A DNA stretch of 64,000 nucleotides from Nocardia mexicana NBRC 108244. Lineage in GTDB: Bacteria; Actinomycetota; Actinomycetes; Mycobacteriales; Mycobacteriaceae. The notes under the pieces were generated by a model that did not search any database, was not told the origin of the DNA, and saw only the letters and a program-made list of their open reading frames with translations. This document shows, piece by piece, positions 36,259 to 45,636 of the stretch. The stretch is taken from NCBI RefSeq assembly GCF_001613165.1, contig NZ_BDBV01000001.1, positions 124,001-188,000 of the forward strand, in the 5' to 3' direction. Positions within the stretch are counted from its first letter, which is position 1. Every line of letters starts with the position of its first letter. Made by a program: the position numbers and the translations under genes.

Positions 36259-37125
36259 TTACGGGAGAAGCGTTTCCGCGAGCGTGCGCCACTGCGGTAC
36301 CGCCGACTGTCCCGGCTCGATGCCGATCACCTGCACGGCGACGTGGTCGGCGCCCGCCTCGACATGGGCGCGCAGGCGGTCGGCGACGCTGTCCGGCTCG
36401 CCCCAGAATACGAGGTCGTCGATGAGGCGGTCGCTGCCGCCGCCGGAGGTCTCGGCCTCCGAGTAGCCCAGCCGGTGGAACTTGGCCAGGTTGTACGGCG
36501 TGCTCAGGTACGGGACCAGGTGGGCGCGCGCGATCTCGCGGGCACGGTCCGGATTCGTCTCGAACAGCACCGCGTGTTCGACTCCCAGGAAAGCATTGGG
36601 GCCCAAAATATCTCGCGCCTGCGCGGTGTGTTCGACGTTCACGTGGTACGTGTGCGCACCGGCCGCGCGGTCGCGGGCCAGCCCGAGCATCTTGGGTCCG
36701 TACGCGGCCAGGATGCGACGAATCGGGGCGTTGTCCGCCTCGGCCAGCGCGTCGAGTTCGTCCAGGTAGCCGTTCATGGCGGCCAGGGGCGTGACTCCCG
36801 GCAGGCCCTGCCCGACCCCCAGGCCGAGCACGTGCCGGTCGGGGTAGGCGTCGGCCAGCAGCCGAGCGGCGCCGTGGGTCGCGTTCGGCTGGCGCGGGGC
36901 GAGCTGCGCGATGGCATTGACCACGGCGATCCGGTCGGTGACCGACAACAGATAACCGGCATGCGAAAGCGCCTCGCGCCCACCGACTTCCGGGAACCAG
37001 AACGCCCGCCAGCCCTGCTCCTCGAGTTCGTGGACGGATTCCCGCAGACCGGCGGCGGGCAGATGTTCGAAGTCGAAGGTGTAGATGCCGAACGTTCCCA
37101 GATCCCGTTCGTCGACGGCGCCCAT
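36259..37125 (-). CDS. LLM-class F420-dependent oxidoreductase
   Basis: The 288-residue protein has the luciferase-like (alpha/beta)8 pattern: an N-terminal LGTFGIYTFDFEHLP, WRAFWFPEVGGREAL, VVNAIAQLAPRQPNATHGAARLLADAYPDRHVLGLGVG and a C-terminal EAGADHVAVQVIG. It matches the group of mycobacterial TIGR03620-like enzymes that use coenzyme F420. The substrate is unknown. The ATG at 37125 has GAGGAG upstream. An ArsR gene lies 128 bases upstream on the same strand and may control it. Confidence 0.88.
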   Translation of the reverse strand: MGAVDERDLGTFGIYTFDFEHLPAAGLRESVHELEEQGWRAFWFPEVGGREALSHAGYLLSVTDRIAVVNAIAQLAPRQPNATHGAARLLADAYPDRHVLGLGVGQGLPGVTPLAAMNGYLDELDALAEADNAPIRRILAAYGPKMLGLARDRAAGAHTYHVNVEHTAQARDILGPNAFLGVEHAVLFETNPDRAREIARAHLVPYLSTPYNLAKFHRLGYSEAETSGGGSDRLIDDLVFWGEPDSVADRLRAHVEAGADHVAVQVIGIEPGQSAVPQWRTLAETLLP

Positions 37126-37167
37126 GGCAGATCTCCTCGTACCGGTCACTCACTCGTGACACATCGT

Positions 37168-37215
37168 CATATCGGGTATTAACGATACCTCGCAACATCG
37201 AATAATTCCGATATG
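37168..37215. promoter_or_regulatory. Inverted repeat upstream of the LLM gene, candidate ArsR operator
   Basis: CATATCGG (37168-37175) and CCGATATG (37208-37215) are perfect inverted copies in an AT-rich promoter region. A related TCGATATG occurs near 37628, upstream of the ArsR gene itself. Binding by that ArsR protein is inferred only. Confidence 0.4.
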
Positions 37216-37253
37216 TTCCCGGCGGGTGGGAATGCGGTCGACCTCGCGCGGGC

Positions 37254-37586
37254 TCAGAGAGTCTGTCCGAGTTCGCCGACGAGCTCGGCGATGCGCTGCT
37301 CGTCGCGCTTGTAGTGGGTCCACTTGCCCACCCGCGTCGACCGGACCAGGCCCGCACGCTCGAGCTCGGCCATATACGCCGAGACGGTGGACTGCGCGAG
37401 ACCGACCTTCTCCTGGATATGACTCACGCAGATGCCGACCTCGTTCGGGTCGGCGATCGCCCGCTCCATCGGGAAGTGCCGCTCCGGCTCCCGCAACCAC
37501 GACAGCAGTTGCAGCCGAATCGGATTCGCCAATGCCCGCAGTGCGCGCACCAGATCGGGATCGGGTGCGGCAACAGTGTCCGCCAT
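37254..37586 (-). CDS. ArsR-type winged-helix repressor
   Basis: The 110-residue protein is a compact winged helix (LVRALRALANPIRLQLLSWL, EVGICVSHIQEKVGLAQSTVSAYMAELERAGLV, WTHYKRDEQRI). No metal-binding Cys pair at the usual helix is obvious apart from a single Cys at GICVSH, so it may sense a redox or organic signal. It is divergent from the SnoaL-like gene, with a 168 base gap that probably holds its operator. The ATG at 37586 is preferred over longer readings. Confidence 0.9.
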   Translation of the reverse strand: MADTVAAPDPDLVRALRALANPIRLQLLSWLREPERHFPMERAIADPNEVGICVSHIQEKVGLAQSTVSAYMAELERAGLVRSTRVGKWTHYKRDEQRIAELVGELGQTL

Positions 37587-37754
37587 GGGATCAGGATACC
37601 GACTCGCTACCGACATTTCGAAGGACGTCGATATGAGATCGGCGACCCCGCGTCCCGATGACCGGTCGTCAGTACTTAAGCGCGACAGATTCCGCCGCGT
37701 CCGGACCGCCATAACTTTGTGGTCAGCAAGACGACAACGAACGGAGACAAGATC

Positions 37755-38120
37755 ATGAGTGACACGAACGAGCTGGTGGAGCGCTACCTCGCGGTGTGGA
37801 ACGAGACCGATCCCGCGGCCCGGGCGGCCCGCCTCGCCGAGGTGTTCGCCGAGGACGCGGAATACACCGACCCGATGGTTTCGGTGCGCGGCCGGGACGG
37901 ACTCGACGCCGCCATCGCCGCGGTGCAGGGACAGTTCGAGGGGCTGGAGTTCAGCCTCGGCAGCGCAGTCGACGCCCACCACCACATCGCCCGCTTCACC
38001 TGGCACCTCGGCCGTCCGGGCGCCGAGCCGCTGGTCGTCGGGTTCGACGTCGCGGTCGTCGCGGAGGGCCGGATCACCCAGGTGCTGGGTTTCCTCGACA
38101 AGGTGCCGGCCGGCGCCTGA
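37755..38120 (+). CDS. SnoaL/NTF2-like fold protein
   Basis: The 121-residue protein has the cone-shaped NTF2 fold pattern: VERYLAVWNETDPAARAARLAEVFAEDAEYTDPM, then strands with HHHIARFTWHLG and AVVAEGRITQVLGFLDK. Members are small cyclases, isomerases or ligand binders. The ATG at 37755 has GGAG eight bases upstream. It is divergent from ArsR and followed by a DUF1330 gene 57 bases later, so the two are probably ArsR-controlled together. Confidence 0.85.
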   Translation: MSDTNELVERYLAVWNETDPAARAARLAEVFAEDAEYTDPMVSVRGRDGLDAAIAAVQGQFEGLEFSLGSAVDAHHHIARFTWHLGRPGAEPLVVGFDVAVVAEGRITQVLGFLDKVPAGA

Positions 38121-38177
38121 GCCACTCGACCCGGGCGGGATCCCGTGAGGATCCCGCCCCAACCCGAAGGAGAAGAC

Positions 38178-38525
38178 ATGCCCGCGTACATGATTGCCCA
38201 CCTGCTCGACCCGGTCGGCGCGATCCCCGAGCAGGTGCTGGAATACCGGGAGAAGATCCAGTCGACGCTGGACCCGTTCGGCGGCCGGTTCCTCGTGCAC
38301 GGCGACACCCTCGAGATCAAGGAGGGCAGCTGGCCGGGCAGCCTGGTGATGATCGAGTTCCCCTCCATGGACCACGCCCGCGACTTCTACGACTCCCCCG
38401 CCTACCGCGCGATCAAGCCGCTGCGCACCGATCACCTCGACGGCGACCTGATCATCGTGGACGGCTGCGGCCCCGAACACGACTCCGCCGCGCAGGCCGC
38501 GGAACTGCGCGCGGCACAGGGATAG
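38178..38525 (+). CDS. DUF1330 family protein
   Basis: The 115-residue dimeric alpha+beta barrel protein shows MPAYMIAHLLDPVGAIPEQVLEYREKI, GGRFLVHGDTLEIKEGSWPGSLVMIEFPSMDHARDFYDSPAYRAI and a C-terminal strand. This is a clear DUF1330 pattern. AAGGAGAAG precedes the ATG. The function is unknown; its partner gene suggests metabolism of a small aromatic or polyketide-like compound. Confidence 0.88.
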   Translation: MPAYMIAHLLDPVGAIPEQVLEYREKIQSTLDPFGGRFLVHGDTLEIKEGSWPGSLVMIEFPSMDHARDFYDSPAYRAIKPLRTDHLDGDLIIVDGCGPEHDSAAQAAELRAAQG

Positions 38526-38592
38526 AACGGGGATCATCACCGAGCAGTGGCGAGCGACGAGAAGCGAATCTCCGAGTTCCCGGTGGCGTTCA

Positions 38593-41328
38593 TCAATCCA
38601 ATTCGGCGGCAATACCTTTCAGTTCGCCCCGGGAGGTCACGCCGAGTTTCGGGTAGGCCTTGTAGAGGTGGTAGCCGACCGTGCGGTGGCTGAGGAACAG
38701 CTGGGCGGCGATGTCCCGGTTCGACAGGCCCCGGGCGGCCAGCCGGACGATCTGGAGTTCCTGCGGGGTGAGGACGGTCGCCGAACGGTGTTGTGCGCGT
38801 GGGCTGTTCTCGGTGGCGCCGGTGGCCGTCAATTCGGCGCGCGCACGGTCGGCCCAGGGCCGCATGCCGACCCTGTCGAGGATTTCCAGCGCGTCGTCGA
38901 GCCGGGTGCGCGCCTCGGCCTTGCGGCGACCGCGGCGCAGCCATTCGCCGAAAAGCAGTGCGGTGCGCGCATATTCGACCGGACGGCCGTCTCGGTCGTG
39001 TACCCGCAGCGCATCGGTGTACAGCCGTTCGGCGTGGGTGCCGCCGTCGAGCAGCGCGCGGCAGCGCAGGACCAGCGCGTCGGCCCAGGGTTGCCGCACC
39101 GATTCCGCCCACTGCTCGAAACGCGCGAAGGCCTCGGCGGCCCGCTCCGGCGCCCCGACCCGGACCGCCGCCTCCACCAGATCCGGCACCGATCGAGTGG
39201 CACAGATGTGATGGCTCAACGGTTCCCTGGTGAGCCGCTCGAATCTCGACAGCGCCGCCTCCGCCCGTCCCGCGCCGAGCTCGAGCAAGCCCAGCGACCA
39301 GTGCGCCCACGGTGCACCGGGTGCGATCGAGCCCGGCGTATCCCCGGCCAGACCGGTGTCCGCGGACGCCCGGCACTCGTCCTCGGCCCCGGCCAGCGCG
39401 TCCAGATGTGCCAGCACGCTGCTGAGCTGGCGCACCCACTGCTGCTGGCCGGTATCGCGAGCCAGCTCCCGGCCCTCCAGCGCGAGGCCGCGCGCGGCGC
39501 GGAGACGGCCGGTGAACACGGCGACCTCCGCGGCGAAGAACAGCGCCGTCGGCAACCGACCGGCCGCGCCCGCGTCGCGGTGCGCGGCGATCAGGCCGGT
39601 GGCGAGCGCGTCGGCGTCGCCGTCCTGGCCGCGCGCCAGCGCCACCCCGCACAGTATGAGGCGCAGCTGGTCCGAAATCCGGCCCCGCTCATGGATTTCC
39701 GCGAGCGTGCGGGCCAACGCCCCGGGTTCCGGGCCCGGCCCCCGGTCCAGCAGTCGTCCCACGAAACGCGCGGCGGGTGCGATCGGGTCGTGATCCGGAA
39801 GAGGCAGGGCCGCAAGCCGTTCCAGAACCTCCGACAGCGGACCTTCGCCCAGATACCAGCCGGTGTGGATCGCCTGCAGCAGCATTCCCGCCGCCTGCTC
39901 CGGCCCGATATCCCGGGCGGCGGCCTCGACCAGCAGGCGGTGCGCGTCGGGGAACTCGCCGTGCCAGAACTTCGATATCGCCTGCACCTGGGTGAGCCTG
40001 GCGCGCAGATCTTCTCCGACGTCGCGGCTCGCGGCGCGCCGCGCCAGCACACCGGCGCGCGTCAGATCGCCCGCCTCCAAGGCCGATTCGGCACCCGATG
40101 CCTCACGGCGGACCCGCGCTTCGGTGCCGACGCTGAGCCGGGCGGCCCGTTCGTAGGCGGCGGCCGCCGCTTCGTGCCCGCCGCGCTCACGAGCCCGCGC
40201 CGCGGTGTCCTCCAGGGCGGCCGCGACCTCCTCGTCGGGGCCGGTGGCCGCCGCGGCCAGGTGCCAGGCGCGACGATCGGCGTGTTCGGGGGCCTCGAGC
40301 GCATCCGCGAGCGCGCGGTGTACCGCCAGTCGCTGGCCCAGCGGGGCTCGCTGCACGACGACCGCGCGGATCAGTGGATGCCGGAAAACGACTGCGGTAT
40401 CGGCGCTTTCGTCCCGCTGCAGTAGTCCGGCCGCCTCGGCCGGAGCCAGGTCGTCGATCCCGGCGTCCATGACCGCGGCCGCGCGCACCAGCACATCCAG
40501 CGCACCGGTCTCGTCCGCCGCGACGATCGCCAGCAGCCGCTGGGTCGGCTCGGGCAGTCGGCCGACCTGACCGTAGAAGGCCAGCCGCAGTCGATCGGTG
40601 AGCGGCAGGGCACCCGTACGGAAGTCGGCGGAGCGTTCGGCGGCCAGCGCGACCGGCAATTCGCGCAGTGCGAGCGGGTTGCCGTGCGCCTCGGCCAGCA
40701 GGCGATAGCGCAGCGCCGGGGTGAGATCGTGCTCGTCCAGCAGCGCCGCGGACGCCTCGGGCGACAATCCCGCGAGCCGATGTTCGGACAATCCCGCGAC
40801 CGGGAAGGCGCCCTCGCCGTCGCGCGCGGCGAACAGCATGGCCACGCCCTCGGCGTGCAGTCGCCGAGCGGCGAACAGCAGCGCGTCCCGCGATGCCCGA
40901 TCCAGCCACTGCGCGTCGTCGACCAGCAGTAGCGCGCCCGTGTCCCCCGCGTATTCGGTCAGCAGCGACAGCGTCGCCAGGCCGACCAGCATCGGATCGT
41001 TCCCGGAACCGGCCTCGAGGCCCAGGGCCGACGCCAGTGCCGCGCGCTGCGGTTCGGCCAGTGCGCCGAGATCCGCGAGCGCGGGCCGCAGCAGGAGTTG
41101 CAGCCCCGCGAACGGCAATTCCGCCTCGACCTCGATTCCCGTGCCGCGCAACGGCCGCAGTTCCCCCGCCGCCGCGGCCGCGTACTCCAGCAGGGCGGTC
41201 TTACCGATCCCGGGCTCCCCGCGCAACACCAGCGCGCCGCTCGTGCCTCCTCGGGCGCCGTCCAGCAGCGCATCGATCGCCGACTGCTCCCGCTCCCGCC
41301 CGCGCAGCCGCGCCACACCCGACCCCAT
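38593..41328 (-). CDS. LuxR-family regulator with AAA/STAND ATPase domain (LAL type)
   Basis: The ~911-residue protein has an N-terminal P-loop (GEPGIGKTALLEY, near residue 40) and Walker B-like LLLVDDAQWLD, a long TPR-like middle and a C-terminal LuxR helix-turn-helix (LTPQELQIVRLAARGLSNRDIAAQLFLSHRTVGYHLYKAY). Such LAL regulators activate secondary metabolism or catabolic genes. The start is ATG 41328 or GTG 41337. The target genes are not apparent; the adjacent SnoaL/DUF1330 pair and the esterase are candidates. Confidence 0.93.
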   Translation of the reverse strand: MGSGVARLRGREREQSAIDALLDGARGGTSGALVLRGEPGIGKTALLEYAAAAAGELRPLRGTGIEVEAELPFAGLQLLLRPALADLGALAEPQRAALASALGLEAGSGNDPMLVGLATLSLLTEYAGDTGALLLVDDAQWLDRASRDALLFAARRLHAEGVAMLFAARDGEGAFPVAGLSEHRLAGLSPEASAALLDEHDLTPALRYRLLAEAHGNPLALRELPVALAAERSADFRTGALPLTDRLRLAFYGQVGRLPEPTQRLLAIVAADETGALDVLVRAAAVMDAGIDDLAPAEAAGLLQRDESADTAVVFRHPLIRAVVVQRAPLGQRLAVHRALADALEAPEHADRRAWHLAAAATGPDEEVAAALEDTAARARERGGHEAAAAAYERAARLSVGTEARVRREASGAESALEAGDLTRAGVLARRAASRDVGEDLRARLTQVQAISKFWHGEFPDAHRLLVEAAARDIGPEQAAGMLLQAIHTGWYLGEGPLSEVLERLAALPLPDHDPIAPAARFVGRLLDRGPGPEPGALARTLAEIHERGRISDQLRLILCGVALARGQDGDADALATGLIAAHRDAGAAGRLPTALFFAAEVAVFTGRLRAARGLALEGRELARDTGQQQWVRQLSSVLAHLDALAGAEDECRASADTGLAGDTPGSIAPGAPWAHWSLGLLELGAGRAEAALSRFERLTREPLSHHICATRSVPDLVEAAVRVGAPERAAEAFARFEQWAESVRQPWADALVLRCRALLDGGTHAERLYTDALRVHDRDGRPVEYARTALLFGEWLRRGRRKAEARTRLDDALEILDRVGMRPWADRARAELTATGATENSPRAQHRSATVLTPQELQIVRLAARGLSNRDIAAQLFLSHRTVGYHLYKAYPKLGVTSRGELKGIAAELD

Positions 41329-41396
41329 CAACGCCACCCCGGTAGATCACACATATCTCACGCATCATTGCCGGGCGGGACTCCCCGGAGCAACCG

Positions 41397-41509
41397 AGAT
41401 CCCGGCCAAAGGCGTGCCGGGACGACGAGAGCCGAAGGGTGCATCAGACGAGAGCCGCCGGGTCCACCAGTCGAGAGCCGCCGGGCCCACCAGTCGAGAG
41501 CCGCGGCGC
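41397..41509. repeat. Family 1 intergenic repeat plus 23 bp tandem units
   Basis: GATCCCGGCCAAAGGCGTGC with CGGGACGAC (41397-41425) is a copy of the family 1 element. It is followed by three and a half units of 23 bases (CGAGAGCCGCCGGGTCCACC and so on) starting at 41426, 41449, 41472 and 41495. The rest of the gap to 41638 holds no gene. Confidence 0.65.
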
Positions 41510-41637
41510 GCTCCAACCGAAGACTTGCGGACCCGATCGAGCCGCTCGGCCACGGACGAATCGCCGCCACCGGATCACCTGCGGGCAGCACCGCAGCAAT
41601 CTGTTCGGGGCGCGATCCGGCAATCGCGCAGGGCCGC

Positions 41638-43176
41638 TCAGCGCAGCCAGACGGCGCGCTGGGCGGCGAAAGGATCTGCCGCCGTATGGGATTGCGCTGC
41701 CCAGATCATGGTTTCGCGGGTGTCGGGGGTGTAGCGGGGCCAGCCGCGGCCCGGGTCGCCGTCGCGGACGAAGGACACCCAGGCGGCGTGCATGGCGTCG
41801 GCCAGGGGCTGCGGGGGTGCGTCGCCCTCCGCCGCGGTGACGCCCTGCGCGTGCAGCAGATCGAAGGCGAACGGCAGGTCCAGGCAGTGTGCGGCCGTGC
41901 CGCGATAGTCGGGGGCCGTCGAGGTCCAGGTGAATTCGTACAACCAGGTGGGACGGCCGCGGCGGGCGTGGTCCTCGGCCACCCGGTAGGAGGGTCCGCG
42001 AATGATCATGTCGCTCATGATCTGGCCGAGCAGTTCGCTCGCACCGACGCCGGGATAGGCGACCCGGTAGGCGTCGAGGGTCGCGGAATCCACGCCCATC
42101 GCCGCCAGCGCGGCGGGCGCCTCGGCATCCGAGATGTGCTGTGCGGCGGCGGCCATGTTGAACTCGTGCCGGGTGAACCCGATCAGCAGCGGGATGTCGG
42201 CGGTCGCGCCGGAGGCCAGCAGTGCCGGGGTCGGCTCCGGGATCAGGGTGCCGTCGGCGAAGGGCGCCAGCTGCAGGGTCGCGGGGTTCGCACCGCCCGG
42301 ACCCGGCGGAGACAGCTTGTCCTGCAGCTGTTGCAGCTGATCACCCGACATGTCGCGCAACGCGGCGGCGGTGGCGGGCACGCCGGTGATCCGGGTGAAC
42401 GATTCCGCGGCCGCCGCGGCCGTGGCGCGGTCGTTCGGCTGGGTCACGGCACCGGACACGCAGATTCCGGCGCGGAACAGGTCGCGCGCGGCCGGCGCCG
42501 CCATCAGGGCCCAGACCGCGCCACCGCCGGCGGACTGGCCCGCGACCGTGACCTTCTCCGGATCCCCGCCGAAGCTCGCGATATTGTCACGCACCCACCG
42601 CAGCGCGGCGATCCAGTCCAGCACGGCCCGGTTGTCGGGTGCGCCGTCGATCTGCAGGAAGCCCTCGATACCGAGCCGGTAGCCGACCGACACCAGCACC
42701 ACACCGTCGCGGTTGAACGCGGCGCCGTCGTACCAGGGGCTGGCCGGGGATCCCGCGACGAAGCCGCCGCCGTGAATCCACACCAGCACGGGCAGTTTCG
42801 CGTCGGGCGACGGGTCGGGGGTGAAGACGTTCAGATTCAGCACCGCGTCGCCCGGGATGGACGGCTCGGGAATGGTGGTGACCGTCGAGAGCTGCTTGCG
42901 CTGCGCGGTCGGGCCGTATCGGGTGCAGTCCAGGGTGTCGGTCCACGGCGCGGGCGGCGCGGGAGCCGCGAATCGCAGCTCCCCGGCCGGTGGCCGCGCG
43001 AACGGGATACCGAGGAAGGCGACACCGGTCTCGCGGCGTTGTCCGCGAACCGGACCGTGGGCCGTCCGGACGACATCCGGCATCGAATCCTGTTCGGAGG
43101 TGCCCGAGCAGGCGGCAAGGGTCACCGCACCGGCCCCGAGCAGGAAGGTCCGGCGTCCGATGGGAGCAGCGGGCAT
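41638..43176 (-). CDS. Type B carboxylesterase, Tat-exported lipoprotein
   Basis: The 512-residue protein has a twin-arginine signal (GRRTFLLGAGAVTLAAC) ending in a lipobox cysteine near residue 22. The carboxylesterase fold follows with GQSAGGG (nucleophile Ser), an oxyanion HGGGFVAG, a Glu region and a His near AAHCLDLPF. It should hydrolyse esters outside the membrane. It is divergent from the ROK regulator with only 66 bases between starts, so the regulator probably controls it. Confidence 0.93.
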   Translation of the reverse strand: MPAAPIGRRTFLLGAGAVTLAACSGTSEQDSMPDVVRTAHGPVRGQRRETGVAFLGIPFARPPAGELRFAAPAPPAPWTDTLDCTRYGPTAQRKQLSTVTTIPEPSIPGDAVLNLNVFTPDPSPDAKLPVLVWIHGGGFVAGSPASPWYDGAAFNRDGVVLVSVGYRLGIEGFLQIDGAPDNRAVLDWIAALRWVRDNIASFGGDPEKVTVAGQSAGGGAVWALMAAPAARDLFRAGICVSGAVTQPNDRATAAAAAESFTRITGVPATAAALRDMSGDQLQQLQDKLSPPGPGGANPATLQLAPFADGTLIPEPTPALLASGATADIPLLIGFTRHEFNMAAAAQHISDAEAPAALAAMGVDSATLDAYRVAYPGVGASELLGQIMSDMIIRGPSYRVAEDHARRGRPTWLYEFTWTSTAPDYRGTAAHCLDLPFAFDLLHAQGVTAAEGDAPPQPLADAMHAAWVSFVRDGDPGRGWPRYTPDTRETMIWAAQSHTAADPFAAQRAVWLR

Positions 43177-43242
43177 CGCAAAACCTCGTTTCGTGTCGCA
43201 CGGCGATCCCTCGCAGGATCGCGGTCGGCACTAAATAAGTCA

Positions 43243-44667
43243 ATGGTTGAAAAAATTCACGACCAGCCTACGCTCGATGCTGTGGACGATCATTCCGCGC
43301 CCAGCGACTCGGTTGCCGTGCGCCGCCGCAACCTCGGCCTGGTGCTGCGGCATATCGCCGCGCACGGCCCGTGCGCGCGCACCGAGATCGCGGCGGCGAC
43401 GAGCCTGTCGCACGCCACGGTCACCACGCTGATCACCGATCTGACCGCACGCGGCCTGGTCCGCGAGGACGGCGTGCGGCACGGCGACGGCCGGGGGCGG
43501 CCCCGGCGGCTGATCCGGTTGGTGCCGGGGCGCGCCCTGGTGGTGGCCGTGCAGATCAGCCTCGACCTGCTGCGGGTGGCGGTCGCCGATCTGAGCGGCG
43601 CGATCGTGTGGCGCGAGGCGACGGAACACCACAGCACACCGGGCGAGCCCGCCGAGATGGCGACGGCGGTGGCAGCCTCGATCGGGCGTGCGGCGGTGGC
43701 CACCGGCTCGGCGGGCACAGCACTCACCACGGGCATGGCGGGCGCGACAGAGACCGCGGGCACGGCGGGCACTGCGGGCACCACAGACTCGGTGGACACG
43801 GCGGGCGCGACAGGCACCGCAGGCACGACTGGTGCAGCGGCGAAACTCGTGCGAACGGCCGTCGCCATGGCTGGGCCGGTGGGTGCGGACGGGGAACAAA
43901 CCGTCTTGGCCGCAACGGATTTCGGCTGGTTCCGGCCGGTGCGACTGGGCGCGCTGATCGCCGAACGCCTGCCGGATTCGGATTGCCCGCTCGATGTGAT
44001 CAACGATGCCAACGCCGCGGCCCTGGCCGAGTATTACGCCCACCCCGGCAGGCCCCGGGCCATGGTGTACATCGAGGCGGGCACCGGCATCGGCGGCGGC
44101 GTGGTGCTGGACGGGCGCGTTCACACCGGCAGTCACGGCATCGCGGGCGAACCCGGGCACATACCGGTGGCACTCGACGGCCCCGCCTGTACCTGCGGGG
44201 CGCGCGGCTGCCTGGTCTGCTACGCGGGCCCGGAGGCCGTGGTCACCGCGGCCGGTTTCGGCGCCACGCTCCGGCAGGACGGCCTGCGAAATGCCTTGGC
44301 CCGGTTGGATACCGCGCTGCGGCAGGGCGACGAGCGAGCTGAGGCGGCCCTGCGGCAGGCCGGTCGCGCCGTGGGCACCGCGGTGCTGTCGATCTCCGGC
44401 CTGCTCGACGCCGAGGAGATCGTGCTCGGCGGCCTGCTGGCGCACTGGCTTCCGTGGCTGGAACCGGCCGTCTCGCAGGTGACCGCGGGCCGCCGCGCGC
44501 TGGTGCCGACCGTACGCACCGCGGTGACGGCCGCACGGCTCGGCGAGGACGCAATCCTCTCCGGCGCACTGGAACTCGCCCGCCAGGCCGTCCTCGACGA
44601 TCCCGCCGCGATCCCCCCGCTGCCGACGCACCCCCTGCGCGTTCCCGCACCCCCTACAGGGCGCTGA
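43243..44667 (+). CDS. ROK-family transcriptional regulator with low-complexity insert
   Basis: The 474-residue protein has an N-terminal winged-helix (LGLVLRHIAAHGPCARTEIAAATSLSHATVTTLITDLTARGLV) and a ROK sugar-kinase-like domain. The domain shows EAGTGIGGGVVLDG, GEPGHIPV and the Cys cluster CTCGARGCLVC that binds zinc. Residues ~150-205 are a Gly/Thr/Ala repeat (TAGTAGTAGTT-like) from 9 base DNA repeats, inserted near the start of the ROK domain. ROK repressors usually sense sugars. The ATG at 43243 is chosen; the divergent esterase is the likely target. Confidence 0.9.
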   Translation: MVEKIHDQPTLDAVDDHSAPSDSVAVRRRNLGLVLRHIAAHGPCARTEIAAATSLSHATVTTLITDLTARGLVREDGVRHGDGRGRPRRLIRLVPGRALVVAVQISLDLLRVAVADLSGAIVWREATEHHSTPGEPAEMATAVAASIGRAAVATGSAGTALTTGMAGATETAGTAGTAGTTDSVDTAGATGTAGTTGAAAKLVRTAVAMAGPVGADGEQTVLAATDFGWFRPVRLGALIAERLPDSDCPLDVINDANAAALAEYYAHPGRPRAMVYIEAGTGIGGGVVLDGRVHTGSHGIAGEPGHIPVALDGPACTCGARGCLVCYAGPEAVVTAAGFGATLRQDGLRNALARLDTALRQGDERAEAALRQAGRAVGTAVLSISGLLDAEEIVLGGLLAHWLPWLEPAVSQVTAGRRALVPTVRTAVTAARLGEDAILSGALELARQAVLDDPAAIPPLPTHPLRVPAPPTGR

Positions 44668-44703
44668 AGGCGGTGCGCGAACGGGTAGAGGGTGCGGGAA
44701 GTC
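44638..44703. repeat. Dispersed intergenic repeat family 2, copy 2
   Basis: CCCGCACCCCCTACAGGGCG, then GGCGGTGCGCGAA and GAGGGTGCGGGAA. It overlaps the last codons of the ROK gene and can fold on itself. Confidence 0.6.
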
Positions 44704-44716
44704 CGGTGCTGGGGGG

Positions 44717-45412
44717 TTAGTTCCCGGCGAAGGCCTCGCGGCGGATGATCTGGAGGATGGTTGGGTTGTCGACGGTGGTGATCACGCCGATGGTGGCGCC
44801 GAGGTACCGGTCGTCGGCGAGCACGGACAGCATGGACGCCGCCAGGTCGGCGCGGGAGGTGTAGCGCCCTTCGGCCCGTCCCTCCACGATCGTGTAGTCG
44901 GTGACCTCGGGCAGGTCGTACAGCCCGCTCGGGCGCACGATCGTCCAGTCCAGATCGCTGTCGCGCACCAGCTCCTCCATCCGCCGCATGTCGTCGTAGA
45001 GCGTTTTGCCCAGCACCCGTGTGACATACGGCTGCAGCACCCGGTTGAACACGAATCCGGCATCGGCATAGGGATGCGGGTCGACGGCACTGGAACTGAC
45101 CACGGCCAGCCGACGCACACCGTGCCGTGCCATCGCGGCCGCGATATTGCCGACACCGGCGGAGTAGGTGGTGATCGGTTGTTTGCCGAAGGGCACACCG
45201 AGCACCGACAGCACCGCGTCGCGGCCCGCGACCGCGGCGTCGACCGCGGCCGGATCGAGCACGTCGGCACCGACCACCTCCAGCGAATCATGCTGCAGCG
45301 GAAATGCTTCCGGCTTACGAGTGACGGCGGCCACCTGATGTCCGGCCGCCAGTGCCTGGGCGACGAGCAGGCGGCCGGTGGGTCCGTTGGCCCCGAAAAC
45401 GACGATACGCAT
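44717..45412 (-). CDS. NmrA-like NAD(P)-binding reductase
   Basis: The 231-residue protein is an atypical short-chain dehydrogenase: MRIVVFGANGPTGRLLVAQAL (GxxGxxG Rossmann motif), ADVLDPAAVDAAVAGRDAVLSVLG, VVSSSAV and a C-terminal substrate part. It lacks the classic YxxxK, so it may be an NAD(P)H-binding sensor or reductase for quinones or similar. It is divergent from a TetR gene. The ATG is at 45412. Confidence 0.85.
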   Translation of the reverse strand: MRIVVFGANGPTGRLLVAQALAAGHQVAAVTRKPEAFPLQHDSLEVVGADVLDPAAVDAAVAGRDAVLSVLGVPFGKQPITTYSAGVGNIAAAMARHGVRRLAVVSSSAVDPHPYADAGFVFNRVLQPYVTRVLGKTLYDDMRRMEELVRDSDLDWTIVRPSGLYDLPEVTDYTIVEGRAEGRYTSRADLAASMLSVLADDRYLGATIGVITTVDNPTILQIIRREAFAGN

Positions 45413-45485
45413 GACGATCCTTTCCGCGCCGCGACTCCGTGCCGGTCGCGGTCATACGAGAACCATACAATCTAGTTCGAGTTTC

Positions 45486-45515
45486 GTACAATATGATTCA
45501 GACAATATCTTGTAC
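45486..45515. promoter_or_regulatory. Inverted repeat in the NmrA-TetR intergenic region
   Basis: GTACAATAT near 45486-45494 is mirrored by ATATCTTGTAC near 45505-45515 in an AT-rich patch. It lies upstream of the NmrA-like gene and could be an operator. Confidence 0.4.
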
Positions 45516-45599
45516 TCGCGTGCCGATGCCCCGAAATCTCCCGCGCGGCAGGGCATTCACCACGTCTTGACGCCACATCCCGGCGGGCGTACGGTCGTC

Positions 45600-45626
45600 T
45601 TTGACAAATTATCCAGATTCGTCAAA
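45600..45626. promoter_or_regulatory. TetR autoregulatory operator candidate
   Basis: TTTGAC (45600-45605) and GTCAAA (45621-45626) are perfect inverted half-sites 11 bases before the TetR start. The left half contains TTGACA, a likely -35 box. Self-binding by the adjacent TetR protein is inferred. Confidence 0.5.
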
Positions 45627-45636
45627 GGGTCAAATC

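Noticed and set aside
41098..43242. Plus-strand extension of the ROK frame through the esterase gene
   Set aside because: The frame is open only by GC bias; the ROK protein begins at 43243.
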